Part shown: one piece after another, positions 8,691-15,664 of the stretch
Numbering within the stretch: position 1 is the stretch's first letter
Layout of the letters: each line of letters opens with the position of its first letter
NCBI RefSeq assembly: GCF_902374955.1
Contig: NZ_CABKRX010000047.1
Coordinates: 25,164-89,163 of the forward strand
Direction of reading: 5' to 3'
Length of the DNA stretch: 64,000 bases
DNA from: Bacillus massilioanorexius
Lineage (GTDB): Bacteria; Bacillota; Bacilli; Bacillales; DSM-1321
Notes under the pieces: generated by a model
The model's input: the letters and a program-made list of their open reading frames with translations, nothing else
What the model was told of the DNA's origin: nothing
Databases searched by the model: none
Translations under genes and position numbers: made by a program

Positions 8691-8793
8691 TCTCCTTCAC
8701 GTAATCTTTTTCATCACAATAAGGTAGTTTCACTTCTTTACATAGCTCAAAGAATAAACATGTTTTACATATTTCTTTCTCTTCACAATCCAT
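8677..8793 (-). CDS. Tiny Cys-rich protein (38 aa)
   Basis: A 38-residue frame, MDCEEKEICKTCLFFELC, with a further Cys in LPYCDEKDY, giving five Cys spaced like a small zinc-binding fold. An excellent GGAGGAAGAAAG site directly precedes the ATG, which is the main reason to believe it. The stop lies within the first copy of the 28-bp repeat. No family is recognised. Confidence 0.65.
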   Translation of the reverse strand: MDCEEKEICKTCLFFELCKEVKLPYCDEKDYVKEKSSI

Positions 8794-8841
8794 CTTTCTT
8801 CCTCCAATATCTTGAATTTAATCATTATCATTTATTGTTTA

Positions 8842-8869
8842 GCTATTTGAATTATCTATATACTAGATT
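8842..8869. repeat. 28-bp direct repeat, copy 2
   Basis: An identical second copy of the 28-bp block, in the non-coding gap upstream of the Cys-rich gene. The two copies bracket that gene, which suggests a local duplication or a deletion-prone cassette. Confidence 0.9.
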
Positions 8870-8984
8870 CTGTATAATTCACTAGGTTTGAAAAATCCTT
8901 TAATATCAATAGTTATAAGCACATGAATTTTACAATTACACAATACTATTTTGTAGCTAATTGAAAAAAGCATTAAAATAAGGT

Positions 8985-9527
8985 TTAAATCTTATACTTT
9001 GTTTGATAGGCGTTTAAGCTGTCTTGTTGAATACCTATATAACGAAGTGTTTCTTTCTGATCTGTATGGTTAAACATCATTTGCAAAGCAACGACGTCTT
9101 TAAATTGCTGATAAAAATGATAACCATATGTCTTTCTAAATGAATGGGTACCAATACGCTCTAAATCAAATTCCTCTGCAACATCTTGAAGAATCTTATA
9201 AGCCATACCTCTCGTGATTGGTTTATTCTTACCATTCCTACTTTTAAAAAGAAACTCATATTTCGGTTTACCTTTAACATATTCCCTAACAGCTTTCTTT
9301 AACTCTGTAGGCATCTTTACTTCTCTTGTTTTTCTGGTTTTTTTCTCACGTACAAAAACATTCCAACCTTGAACATCTCTTACTCTTAAATTAAGAATGT
9401 CTGAAATCCTAAGACCAGTGTTAATTCCAAAAAGAAAAAGGATATAGTTTCTTTCATTATTAGCTTTTAGATATTCTTTTATCTCTTGAATAAGTTCCTT
9501 ATCCCTTATTGGTTGTACAAGATTCAC
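8985..9527 (-). CDS. Short tyrosine recombinase-like protein
   Basis: About 180 residues that hold only the catalytic domain of a tyrosine recombinase: TGLRISD (Arg I), HSFRKTYG (H-x-x-R), NHTDQ (second His) and YIGI (candidate nucleophile Tyr). The arm-binding and SAM-like N-terminal domains of a full integrase are absent. Similar short recombinases are common between the late regulator and packaging genes of Bacillus prophages; their role is unsettled. The GTG start is chosen because AGAGGTG lies seven bases upstream. Confidence 0.85.
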   Translation of the reverse strand: MNLVQPIRDKELIQEIKEYLKANNERNYILFLFGINTGLRISDILNLRVRDVQGWNVFVREKKTRKTREVKMPTELKKAVREYVKGKPKYEFLFKSRNGKNKPITRGMAYKILQDVAEEFDLERIGTHSFRKTYGYHFYQQFKDVVALQMMFNHTDQKETLRYIGIQQDSLNAYQTKYKI

Positions 9528-9670
9528 AGACACTCACCTCTTTAAGTAGAAACCATTGTTCTTTATTTATCTTTTTCCTATTTATTCACTCTAAACCGCC
9601 CACCTAAAACGCAACACGTATTCACTATTAGTTGATTGTTATTCGTTTAGATGAACAGTTTACAAAGAAT

Positions 9671-9704
9671 AAAAAATAAGAGCCGCCTTTTATTGACGAC
9701 TCTT
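9671..9704 (-). terminator. Probable Rho-independent terminator
   Basis: AAGAG/CTCTT arms with inner CG pairs and two mismatches, followed on the minus strand by ATTTTTTATT. It lies downstream of the late regulator gene and would separate it from the recombinase and structural genes. Confidence 0.55.
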
Positions 9705-9795
9705 TCTATGTGCAGGATATATATTTCATGGCTTATCAAATTATAGAATTATCACTAAATGAGATTTTCTATAATTACATTTTATTACATACAAA

Positions 9796-10194
9796 TCAAG
9801 ATGTCTGTATGTTGACAGTAGGTTCTTTAATCCTTACTCTAGTTGCAACTTCTTTAATATATTGATAGCTGTAACCTAATTCATCCGATATTTGTACTAG
9901 TGTTTTCCCTTCAATATACCTGTTGTAAAACACCTTATATTCTAAGCCTTGATATTTGTTCAATTGTATCTTCAAGTGATTCGCTCGTTCTGTTTTAACT
10001 TGTAATTCCTTTTCCATTTGCTCTATTTTATCTGATAACTTATCAGTTCGCGCTGCTGCATTATCAAGAGGAACTGTATTATTTAATCTACCACCTATCC
10101 ACCATTGCTTTTGTTCTCTTCTTGATAATTCAATTTGCTCAGTTAATATATCTATATCCAAAAGCAGATCACTATATATTTGAAAAGTATTCAT
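9796..10194 (-). CDS. Late gene regulator, sigma-70 region 4-like
   Basis: A 132-residue protein with a long coiled coil (about 30-80) and a C-terminal helix-turn-helix, YKVFYNRYIEGKTLVQISDELGYS, resembling sigma region 4 and the ArpU/RinA type of late regulators. Its position between replication genes and the packaging module supports a role as late transcription activator. The start MNTFQIYSD is preceded by GGAGTG at seven bases. The exact family is uncertain. Confidence 0.75.
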   Translation of the reverse strand: MNTFQIYSDLLLDIDILTEQIELSRREQKQWWIGGRLNNTVPLDNAAARTDKLSDKIEQMEKELQVKTERANHLKIQLNKYQGLEYKVFYNRYIEGKTLVQISDELGYSYQYIKEVATRVRIKEPTVNIQTS

Positions 10195-10198
10195 CTGA

Positions 10199-10327
10199 TC
10201 ACACTCCATTTGTCAAATCTCTCTTAGCATCTTTATATCCCTTGTCATATGCTTGTCCTGAAAAAATCCCAATTGTAAATATGCCAATGATTACACCAAT
10301 AAGAAGATATACAATGTTTAATATCAT
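10199..10327 (-). CDS. Small single-pass membrane protein (42 aa)
   Basis: A 42-residue frame, MILNIVYLLIGVIIGIFTIG, with one clear N-terminal membrane segment followed by a charged tail, YDKGYKDAKRD. An AAGGATGTG site precedes the ATG, and the stop lies just before the late regulator. No family is recognised. Confidence 0.65.
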   Translation of the reverse strand: MILNIVYLLIGVIIGIFTIGIFSGQAYDKGYKDAKRDLTNGV

Positions 10328-10339
10328 TACTTCACATCC

Positions 10340-10738
10340 TTAAATAATTTCTACTTCAACTCTAGGATGTTCACTATAAAACTTATTAACTGTTAAACTA
10401 ACAATCCTATTATCATCAATCCATACAACACCGTTTAAGCCATCTAAAATTCCTTTGATGTAATTATCAATATCAGGCTTAGTTATTGGTCTTATTCGTC
10501 CTTCTACAGCTTCTAAACGTTTCTTTTTGGTGAATGACTTAGGAATGCTTTTATAAACATCGATTACTAACCTAACTTCTCTATCTAGTGGTTCAGAGAC
10601 ATGACGTTTTGCCACGCTCTGAACTAGTTTTTTATAGTTACGACTCTTAGCTGGATCATATACTCTAGCATGTCCATTTATTGTTGAAAATCTAGGTCTA
10701 CCTTGTGCAACTGGTTCACCTTCAATGATTAATTTCAA
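10340..10738 (-). CDS. RusA-like Holliday junction resolvase
   Basis: A 132-residue RusA-family endonuclease. The signatures are PVAQGRPRF at the N-terminus, KPDIDNYIKGILDGLNGVVW (the conserved Asp cluster) and the following IDDNRIV. It would cut branched DNA during phage recombination and replication before packaging. The start is TTG behind AGGAG, overlapping the stop of the dUTPase-like gene (TTGA). Confidence 0.92.
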   Translation of the reverse strand: MKLIIEGEPVAQGRPRFSTINGHARVYDPAKSRNYKKLVQSVAKRHVSEPLDREVRLVIDVYKSIPKSFTKKKRLEAVEGRIRPITKPDIDNYIKGILDGLNGVVWIDDNRIVSLTVNKFYSEHPRVEVEII

Positions 10739-11343
10739 TATCCGTTCTCCTGACGTTCGTGATTAATTCTATTTTTCTCGTAATAGGCTTGTTCAATTTC
10801 GTTCCACGAAAATCCCAGTTTTTTGCCTAAATCAATAACATTAAATAATAACCAGTAATATTCGTCAGTTTCTTCGTCCATTATTAAATCATTACATCTT
10901 TTGATAAATAGCAGAAAAGTGTTTAAAATATCAAACTTCTGATACATCCATAAATCATTTTTTAATTCACAAAAATTAATATTTGTGTATTCATAATTCA
11001 AACCAATTTCTAAAACAATTGTTAAAATATCGGTGTATTCTTCTAAAACTCTATTTTTTTCTTTTCCTTCTTTACCTAAACCGTTGCATAATGAACACTC
11101 ATAAAATGCATCATCACCATAATCTAAATAAACGCCTTTTCCATCACATTCTGAACAATCCACAATAACGTATTTAACAGACTCTTGGTTATTACTCCAA
11201 TACTTATGACCTCGCCATTCATTCAAACATTCACCAATTTCACTAATTAAAGCAGCAATGTCTTTTCCAAACTTATCTTCACCTTTATAGCCGATGTGAT
11301 CATGAAGTTTTTTCTGAGCTTCAAACATCTTTTCTAAATTCAT
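10735..11343 (-). CDS. dUTPase_2/MazG-like protein with zinc-ribbon insert
   Basis: A 202-residue all-alpha NTP pyrophosphatase-like protein. ALISEIGECLNEWRGHKYW matches the dimeric dUTPase helix carrying the catalytic acidic residues, and NRVLEEYTDILTIVLEIG resembles the second metal-binding helix. Between them (about 58-90) sits an inserted CSECDGKG and CSLCNGLG pair, a DnaJ-like CxxCxGxG zinc ribbon. The role would be keeping dUTP low or sanitising nucleotides. Substrate is inferred. Confidence 0.75.
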   Translation of the reverse strand: MNLEKMFEAQKKLHDHIGYKGEDKFGKDIAALISEIGECLNEWRGHKYWSNNQESVKYVIVDCSECDGKGVYLDYGDDAFYECSLCNGLGKEGKEKNRVLEEYTDILTIVLEIGLNYEYTNINFCELKNDLWMYQKFDILNTFLLFIKRCNDLIMDEETDEYYWLLFNVIDLGKKLGFSWNEIEQAYYEKNRINHERQENGY

Positions 11344-11440
11344 CTAGCCTTACCTCCATTTCCAACAATGCTTCATTCCGATATTCTGATTCTCGGGCCA
11401 AACAATAAAGTTGGCCCAATGTACATTTTTTAAGATTCAT
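11321..11440 (-). CDS. Small unknown protein (39 aa)
   Basis: A 39-residue frame, MNLKKCTLGQLYCLARESEY, starting just after the stop of the membrane protein gene and overlapping the dUTPase start by 23 bases in another frame. The ribosome binding site is weak. It may be expressed by coupling or may be chance. Confidence 0.4.
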   Translation of the reverse strand: MNLKKCTLGQLYCLARESEYRNEALLEMEVRLDEFRKDV

Positions 11441-11443
11441 TGA

Positions 11444-11701
11444 TTAATCCCATTCATCCCATTGTTTATCCATAAATTCACCAGCACGATTAAATGCTCT
11501 AAGTTGAAGAAATGTCGATACAGCAGCAGTAATAGTTAAACCAATCGCTACACCAAACGGAATCGAATAATTAACACTTAAATTGAAAACCTTCCCGATA
11601 ACCAAATAAACTCCAAAAGAAACACTAGTAAATATCACAAATCTAATTACTAAACTTATAATTACTTGAATTAACAACATCGCTTTCATTTCTTTAAACA
11701 T
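11444..11701 (-). CDS. Small membrane protein (85 aa)
   Basis: An 85-residue protein with two long hydrophobic stretches (about 9-35 and 45-70) and a charged C-terminus, FMDKQWDEWD. GGGAGAG precedes the ATG. It lies between SSB and the dUTPase-like gene. No family is recognised. Confidence 0.65.
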   Translation of the reverse strand: MFKEMKAMLLIQVIISLVIRFVIFTSVSFGVYLVIGKVFNLSVNYSIPFGVAIGLTITAAVSTFLQLRAFNRAGEFMDKQWDEWD

Positions 11702-11739
11702 ATTTATCTCTCCCTAATTTTTAAAAATTTTTATATTTT

Positions 11740-12195
11740 TTAGAACGGTAAACCATCCGAACCTATATCAATTGTTTGCCCACCATTAGCAAATGGATCA
11801 TCGTCAACTCGTGTATAACTGCCTCTATTTGAGTTATTTTGTCTTTGTTGAGTATTTGTATTAGATTCATTGTTTTGACCTCTAGGCTCTAAAAACTGAA
11901 CACTCTCAGCTACAATTTCAGTAACGTAAACTTTTTTCCCGTCTTGTCCATCATAATTACGTGTTTGAATACGTCCATCTACTCCAGCTAAACTACCTTT
12001 CTTTAAAAAGTTAGCTACGTTTTCTGCTGGCTTTCTCCAAACTACAATGTTTATAAAATCTGCTTGTTGTTCTCCTTCAGATTTAAAGTTACGATTTACA
12101 GCAAGTGTAAATGTAGCAACAGGCACACCATTTTGTGTATATTTCAACTCTGGATCTTTTGTTAAACGTCCTACAAGGACCACACGATTCATCAT
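11740..12195 (-). CDS. ssb: Single-stranded DNA-binding protein
   Basis: A 151-residue phage SSB. Residues 1 to about 110 form the OB fold ([41 protein letters not shown]). It continues with a Gln/Asn-rich linker and an acidic tip, DIGSDGLPF, which in this family recruits partner proteins. AAAGGGG lies upstream of tandem ATG codons. It would coat single strands at the phage replication fork. Confidence 0.95.
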   Translation of the reverse strand: MMNRVVLVGRLTKDPELKYTQNGVPVATFTLAVNRNFKSEGEQQADFINIVVWRKPAENVANFLKKGSLAGVDGRIQTRNYDGQDGKKVYVTEIVAESVQFLEPRGQNNESNTNTQQRQNNSNRGSYTRVDDDPFANGGQTIDIGSDGLPF

Positions 12196-12256
12196 ATATT
12201 TATTCCCCTTTAAAATACCCACATAGGTATTATTTTAGATATTGTTATAGTTTTGT

Positions 12257-12281
12257 TACGCATCATCTACGTAATGCGACA
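12257..12281 (-). other. Leader hairpin motif, copy c
   Basis: The minus strand reads GTCGCATTACGTAGATGATGCG, pairing CGCAT with ATGCG. It belongs to the leader motif family and lies in the ssb leader. Confidence 0.45.
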
Positions 12282-12284
12282 CCA

Positions 12285-12527
12285 TTATTTGTTTTCTACT
12301 GGTGGATGGAAATGAATTTCTCCCATTCCTTCGAATCCATATCCGAATGACTTCGAACCCCTTTTATTTCTTCTATGCTCTTCCTTAAGATGCTGAAATA
12401 CCGCTTTAATAGCTTCGTCTGTAACATCCTTTCTGCTATCGTTCATGATGCTTGGATTTTTCTTGTTGATAGTACCTGCATATATTTTGTTACCTAATCC
12501 ACTTACACGTAATACTAAATTTTTCAT
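12285..12527 (-). CDS. Unknown phage protein (80 aa)
   Basis: An 80-residue protein beginning MKNLVLRVSGLGNKIYAGTI, with a basic helical middle and an end reading EIHFHPPVENK. The start is chosen because GGAGTGG lies just upstream; an upstream in-frame ATG would overlap the neighbouring gene. It resembles small phage proteins of unknown function seen beside ssb. Confidence 0.65.
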   Translation of the reverse strand: MKNLVLRVSGLGNKIYAGTINKKNPSIMNDSRKDVTDEAIKAVFQHLKEEHRRNKRGSKSFGYGFEGMGEIHFHPPVENK

Positions 12528-12547
12528 ATTCTCCACTCCTTCATTTA

Positions 12548-12577
12548 CTTCATAATATGTGTCTACTATGAAACTCT
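12548..12577 (-). other. Leader hairpin motif, copy d
   Basis: The minus strand pairs TTCATA with TATGAA around GTAGACACATAT, just upstream of the 80-residue gene. It shares the AGTTTCATAGTAGAC block with copy h. Confidence 0.5.
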
Positions 12578-12582
12578 TGTAT

Positions 12583-13107
12583 TTATTTAAAATGAGGATA
12601 ATCCTCGAAATCTGGTATATGTTCATCTTGCGAAGCTGCGTACTCTTCTTTGGTTAAATTCCAGCACTGCTTACACATCATTCCACTATCGCCCATGAAT
12701 GGTGACGGCCGCAATTTATCCACGTATTCACCGCAATAATCACACTCTTTTTTACCGATACAATTCTTACACCATACCCCGCCCTCAACATCTAGCTCAA
12801 ATTCATCTTTTTCAATATCGACTTTTTTATTGCATACAAGACAATGTTCAAGTTGATCACTTACTTCTGAATAACGAGCATCATACAATCTACTTAATTC
12901 TTCAACATATGGAGTTACATCAACCTTTTGCAAATATTTAGTAAGAAAAGAGCCACTAAATCCTTCTAAAAAAACAAGCTTCTGCTCATAAACTCCTTGA
13001 CCTTCACAATTTATATATTCATCAGTCTTACAAGCCCATAGTTTGCCATTATAATGTTCAGCTTCACCACAAGTATGCATAACGACTATATCGCCCTTCT
13101 TAAGCAT
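12583..13107 (-). CDS. Multi-CxxC zinc-binding protein (174 aa)
   Basis: A 174-residue protein with three CxxC pairs near the C-terminus (HCLVCNKK, WCKNCIGKKECDYCGEYV and MMCKQCWNL), arranged like tandem treble-clef or LIM-like zinc ribbons. The N-terminal half starts MLKKGDIVVMHTCGE and looks beta-rich. GGGGAGGAAG precedes the ATG. It may bind DNA, RNA or a protein, but no named family is recognised. Confidence 0.65.
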   Translation of the reverse strand: MLKKGDIVVMHTCGEAEHYNGKLWACKTDEYINCEGQGVYEQKLVFLEGFSGSFLTKYLQKVDVTPYVEELSRLYDARYSEVSDQLEHCLVCNKKVDIEKDEFELDVEGGVWCKNCIGKKECDYCGEYVDKLRPSPFMGDSGMMCKQCWNLTKEEYAASQDEHIPDFEDYPHFK

Positions 13108-13120
13108 CTTTCTTCCTCCC

Positions 13121-13480
13121 CTATTTAGATTTCAAAATCCTATATGCAACAGCTAAAGCATCTCCCATCGCATAAACTTCAGGTATTAAATATTTGTATT
13201 TATCATGTAACTCCTTATCGGCAAAGTATAAAGACCTCCAAATGTCATCTCTACCAGTTAGATGTTTACCGAAAAGGTTCTTAGTATAGGCATCTTGAAA
13301 CACTTTAAATTCAGGGTTCCTGAACATTGCCCATATCTTTGTAATATGCCTTCTATGGTGCCATGCTGTATATGTTTCAATAATGAGCATTGCAAAAGCA
13401 CGATTATTATTCATTCTCTCAAGTAGTTCAGTCTTGAACTGTTTCCGGTTCTTTTTGTATTTATTTTTTAATTGGCTCAT
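13121..13480 (-). CDS. Unknown phage protein (119 aa)
   Basis: A 119-residue, basic, helix-rich protein: MSQLKNKYKKNRKQFKTELL, then a Trp/His-rich centre (AWHHRRHITKIW). GGAGGTAAC precedes the ATG. No family is recognised. Confidence 0.65.
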   Translation of the reverse strand: MSQLKNKYKKNRKQFKTELLERMNNNRAFAMLIIETYTAWHHRRHITKIWAMFRNPEFKVFQDAYTKNLFGKHLTGRDDIWRSLYFADKELHDKYKYLIPEVYAMGDALAVAYRILKSK

Positions 13481-13523
13481 TTGTTACCTCCATTTATTTA
13501 GGAAACATATTACAAATTGTGTT

Positions 13524-13545
13524 ACACATAATATGTCTTTTGTTC
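13524..13545 (-). other. Leader hairpin motif, copy e
   Basis: The minus strand reads GACATATTATGTGTAAC upstream of the 119-residue gene. It is a weaker member of the leader motif family. Confidence 0.4.
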
Positions 13546-13665
13546 ATGATAACTTCTTTTTTTTTAAACTAATCACAAAATTACCACGTATAATACACAA
13601 ATAATTAAACTATTGATTATCAAATTCAATGTAATTTCCTGCTAATAATAAAGAGGGAGTTAAAT

Positions 13666-13950
13666 ATGAAAAACCCAATTATCTATATATCTTCAGTAAT
13701 AATTTTTGTCTTGTTTTTAATTTTTCTTCTAACTTTTCTTAATAGCGTGGCCATAATACTGATTATTCTAACTTCTTTATTTGTTACAAATGGATATATG
13801 GCACTTAAATACAATGATGACCTTTATTTTATATGGATTTTTATTTCCTATTTATTTTTAATTGGTTATATATTGGTTTTTGAGGACCTATGGAAATCTA
13901 TTTTGGGCTTGATTTATATTTATTATTTCTCTTTTCCTTGCTTCACATAA
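13666..13950 (+). CDS. Plus-strand integral membrane protein (candidate moron)
   Basis: A 94-residue, very hydrophobic protein with about three to four membrane segments, beginning MKNPIIYISSVIIFVLFLIF. It is preceded by AGAGGGAG at seven bases. A perfect TATAAT lies 72 bases upstream at 13589-13594, without a clear -35. It reads against the early operon, as lysogeny cargo genes do; the function could be superinfection exclusion or host modification, but nothing proves this. Its stop codon falls inside a leader motif copy, suggesting insertion. Confidence 0.65.
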   Translation: MKNPIIYISSVIIFVLFLIFLLTFLNSVAIILIILTSLFVTNGYMALKYNDDLYFIWIFISYLFLIGYILVFEDLWKSILGLIYIYYFSFPCFT

Positions 13951-13964
13951 TCTACGTTATAGGA
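13941..13964 (-). other. Leader hairpin motif, copy f (orphaned)
   Basis: The minus strand reads CTATAACGTAGATTATGTGAAG, a full leader motif. No minus-strand gene follows it; instead the plus-strand membrane gene ends inside it. Confidence 0.5.
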
Positions 13965-13967
13965 CTT

Positions 13968-14123
13968 TCAATCATTCATTTCTTCACTAATATTCGCACT
14001 AATAACGATGCCAAATTGCTTCCCTTGTTCTATAGCTTCATCGATTGTTTCAGCTTCAAATAAATAACCAAATATATTACCTTTACTTTTTTCTACTGAC
14101 ACATTCCAAACCATGCACTTCAT
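13968..14123 (-). CDS. Small unknown phage protein (51 aa)
   Basis: A 51-residue frame, MKCMVWNVSVEKSKGNIFGY, with FEAETIDEAIEQGKQFG in the middle, a beta-beta-alpha pattern. AAAGGGG lies one base from the first ATG and ten from the internal one (MVWNVS), which may be the true start. No family is recognised. Confidence 0.6.
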   Translation of the reverse strand: MKCMVWNVSVEKSKGNIFGYLFEAETIDEAIEQGKQFGIVISANISEEMND

Positions 14124-14131
14124 ACCCCTTT

Positions 14132-14155
14132 CTTCACATAATTGGTCATATGTTT
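14132..14155 (-). other. Leader hairpin motif, copy g
   Basis: The minus strand pairs ACATA with TATGT in AACATATGACCAATTATGTG, ending AAGAAAGGGG at the 51-residue gene's ribosome binding site. Confidence 0.5.
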
Positions 14156-14168
14156 AACGAACTGCTCA

Positions 14169-14399
14169 CTAGTCTTGAAATACTTCAAAACGGTACTTCT
14201 GACCTGTTGGGTTTTCTTTACCATCTTCAACAAACGAAAGGAATTCTTTTTTAGGTCTAACCAACATATGGTTATCACCGTATAAAGCGTGATAAACCAC
14301 CATTTCTTGCATATTTTCAGAATGCCAAGCTTCACCGATAACATAATACAATCCACCTTTAAAGTGTCTATATAAACAGTGTTGCACTACTTCCCTCAA
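14169..14399 (-). CDS. DUF1653 protein
   Basis: A 76-residue DUF1653 protein: LYRHFKGGLYYVIGEAWHSE, MVVYHALYGDNHMLVRP, then KKEFLSFVE. The start is TTG seven bases after AAGGAGG; the much longer open frame upstream runs antisense through another transcript and is rejected. The biochemical role of DUF1653 is unknown. Confidence 0.88.
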   Translation of the reverse strand: MREVVQHCLYRHFKGGLYYVIGEAWHSENMQEMVVYHALYGDNHMLVRPKKEFLSFVEDGKENPTGQKYRFEVFQD

Positions 14400-14410
14400 T
14401 TTTTTCCCTC

Positions 14411-14442
14411 CTTCACAGTTTATGTCTACTATGAAACTTAAT
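14411..14442 (-). other. Leader hairpin motif, copy h
   Basis: The minus strand pairs TTCATAG with CTGTGAA around TAGACATAAA, ending AAGGAGG at the DUF1653 start. Compared with copy d, the stem bases change on both sides and pairing is kept. Confidence 0.55.
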
Positions 14443-14477
14443 AATCTTTTGTATCTATCAAACAAAACAAAATATAC

Positions 14478-14505
14478 TAGACACACATAAATAAAATGGT
14501 ATAAT
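14478..14505 (+). promoter_or_regulatory. Strong sigma-A-type promoter, extended -10
   Basis: TAGACA, a 16-base spacer, then TGGTATAAT (extended -10). It points rightward into the structured leader and the 27-residue peptide. Confidence 0.75.
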
Positions 14506-14579
14506 TTTCTTATCCCGTAATGTTTAGCAGTTCCCTGGGCTTGCCCGGGAAAGGCAATCAACATTAGGGAGGTGGATTT

Positions 14580-14663
14580 ATGGAGTTCCACTTAAAATTC
14601 TCCAACAAGGCGCTTAAAATCCTTTTAGGGTTTGTCTTGGCAATAATCGCTTTCTTCCTCTAG
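14580..14663 (+). CDS. 27-aa hydrophobic peptide, candidate type I toxin
   Basis: The peptide begins MEFHLKFSNKALKILLGF and ends LAIIAFFL: a basic N-terminal half, then one membrane-spanning stretch to the very end. GGGAGGTGG lies five to eight bases upstream. The stop codon sits inside the terminator stem. Size, charge pattern and hidden start fit membrane-acting toxins such as TxpA or BsrG in kind, but not in sequence. A signalling or leader peptide is also possible. Confidence 0.55.
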   Translation: MEFHLKFSNKALKILLGFVLAIIAFFL

Positions 14664-14683
14664 GAAGAGAGCGTTTTTGTTTT
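14648..14683 (+). terminator. Rho-independent terminator
   Basis: An 11-bp stem CGCTTTCTTCC/GGAAGAGAGCG with a TCTA loop and one GU pair, followed by TTTTTGTTTT. It ends the toxin-like transcript and contains its stop codon. Confidence 0.92.
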
Positions 14684-14715
14684 ATCCGTGTTCATTCCTC
14701 CCCTATTTAAAATGA

Positions 14716-15426
14716 TTAATCATACTCAGGATTAGTGATTTCTAATTCGCAGTTATCTTCATCAATAATCAATTTAGCCCCACTTACATAAATCTTAAAT
14801 AATGTTTCTTCGAGACCGTGAAGACCATACATTACAGCCTTAATATCAAAATCTTGAATTAAACGTTTTCTACTGTACTCTTCGTCGTTGATCTTAACTG
14901 AGTACAATTCACCTTCTTTACTTACGTGCAATCTATACTTACAAGAATATTCGCTAATATCATTTCGTGCATCTAGCCCTATCCAGTATGAACCGTAAGG
15001 ATCATCTACATGAAGTGTCATTTCGTGGTATTCATCATAACCGATTTCGTCTAAATCCTTGATTTCCTCAGCTAGTTCCTCAACCAGTTCTGACAATTTG
15101 TATTCACGCTTTGTATCAGTTAACAATCCCTCAATTTGATTTTTGACTTGTGCAACACCTTGATTTGTAATTTCATCGTCTAGCTTATCTTTAATAGCTT
15201 TTAAAATTAAATGATTATAAGATGATAGATTTAAATCTTTGAAATTAATTTGTAGAGCTTCTTTTGCTGTGTTTTTAAGCTCCTTAGAAAAATCACTCCA
15301 ATTACCAAACAAGTCTTTTACAATATCATTAACAGTTGAAGCAACATGTTTATCAACAATCTCTTGCACCTTTCCCTCAGACTCCATTTTTGCCAAACTA
15401 GCAACGACCATTTTATTTAAATCCAT
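14716..15426 (-). CDS. Unknown phage protein (236 aa)
   Basis: A 236-residue protein. The N-terminal half is helical (MDLNKMVVASLAKMESEGK, an amphipathic region to about 130). The C-terminal half is beta-rich with many acidic and aromatic residues, ending CELEITNPEYD. GAGGAGG precedes the ATG; a longer reading would run through the leader. No family is recognised. Confidence 0.7.
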   Translation of the reverse strand: MDLNKMVVASLAKMESEGKVQEIVDKHVASTVNDIVKDLFGNWSDFSKELKNTAKEALQINFKDLNLSSYNHLILKAIKDKLDDEITNQGVAQVKNQIEGLLTDTKREYKLSELVEELAEEIKDLDEIGYDEYHEMTLHVDDPYGSYWIGLDARNDISEYSCKYRLHVSKEGELYSVKINDEEYSRKRLIQDFDIKAVMYGLHGLEETLFKIYVSGAKLIIDEDNCELEITNPEYD

Positions 15427-15493
15427 GATTAATCCTCCTCGTTTTTTAGTAACTAAATATAAATCGTATTTCGCATAATAAATATTCAACGTT

Positions 15494-15664
15494 TTACTTA
15501 AACTCAAATACTTCGCCATTACCGACCAAAACACCATGGCGTTTACTGAACCTATTCTCTTGCTTAACCATTTCTTTATCTACACCAGATTCAAAAATAG
15601 TAATAGCAACCAATCTTTCATGATCAATCGAATGATAACCTTGTTCTAGCACTCTCCTAATCAT
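15494..15664 (-). CDS. Small unknown phage protein (56 aa)
   Basis: A 56-residue frame, MIRRVLEQGYHSIDHERLVA, ending GVLVGNGEVFEFK. Its ATG overlaps the preceding stop (ATGA), pointing to coupled translation. No family is recognised. Confidence 0.55.
   Translation of the reverse strand: MIRRVLEQGYHSIDHERLVAITIFESGVDKEMVKQENRFSKRHGVLVGNGEVFEFK

Larger units (their letters stand above)
14512..14684 (+). ncRNA. Structured toxin-like transcript with small membrane peptide
   Basis: A self-contained unit: promoter, leader, peptide, terminator. The leader pairs TAATGTT (14518-14524) with AACATTA (14560-14566) around an inner stem TTCCC-GGG/CCC-GGGAA. Next, GTGGA (14572-14576) pairs with TCCAC (14587-14591), folding the ribosome binding site and ATG into a hairpin. 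This matches the logic of type I toxin mRNAs, whose start is hidden until processed. No antisense promoter is obvious. Confidence 0.55.

Noticed and set aside
14120..14356. A 78-residue frame antiparallel in phase to DUF1653
   Set aside because: It overlaps the recognised DUF1653 gene almost fully and has no ribosome binding site or family.
14400..14591. Long N-terminal extension of the DUF1653 protein
   Set aside because: It runs antisense through the structured plus-strand transcript and has no ribosome binding site; the TTG with AAGGAGG fits the domain start.
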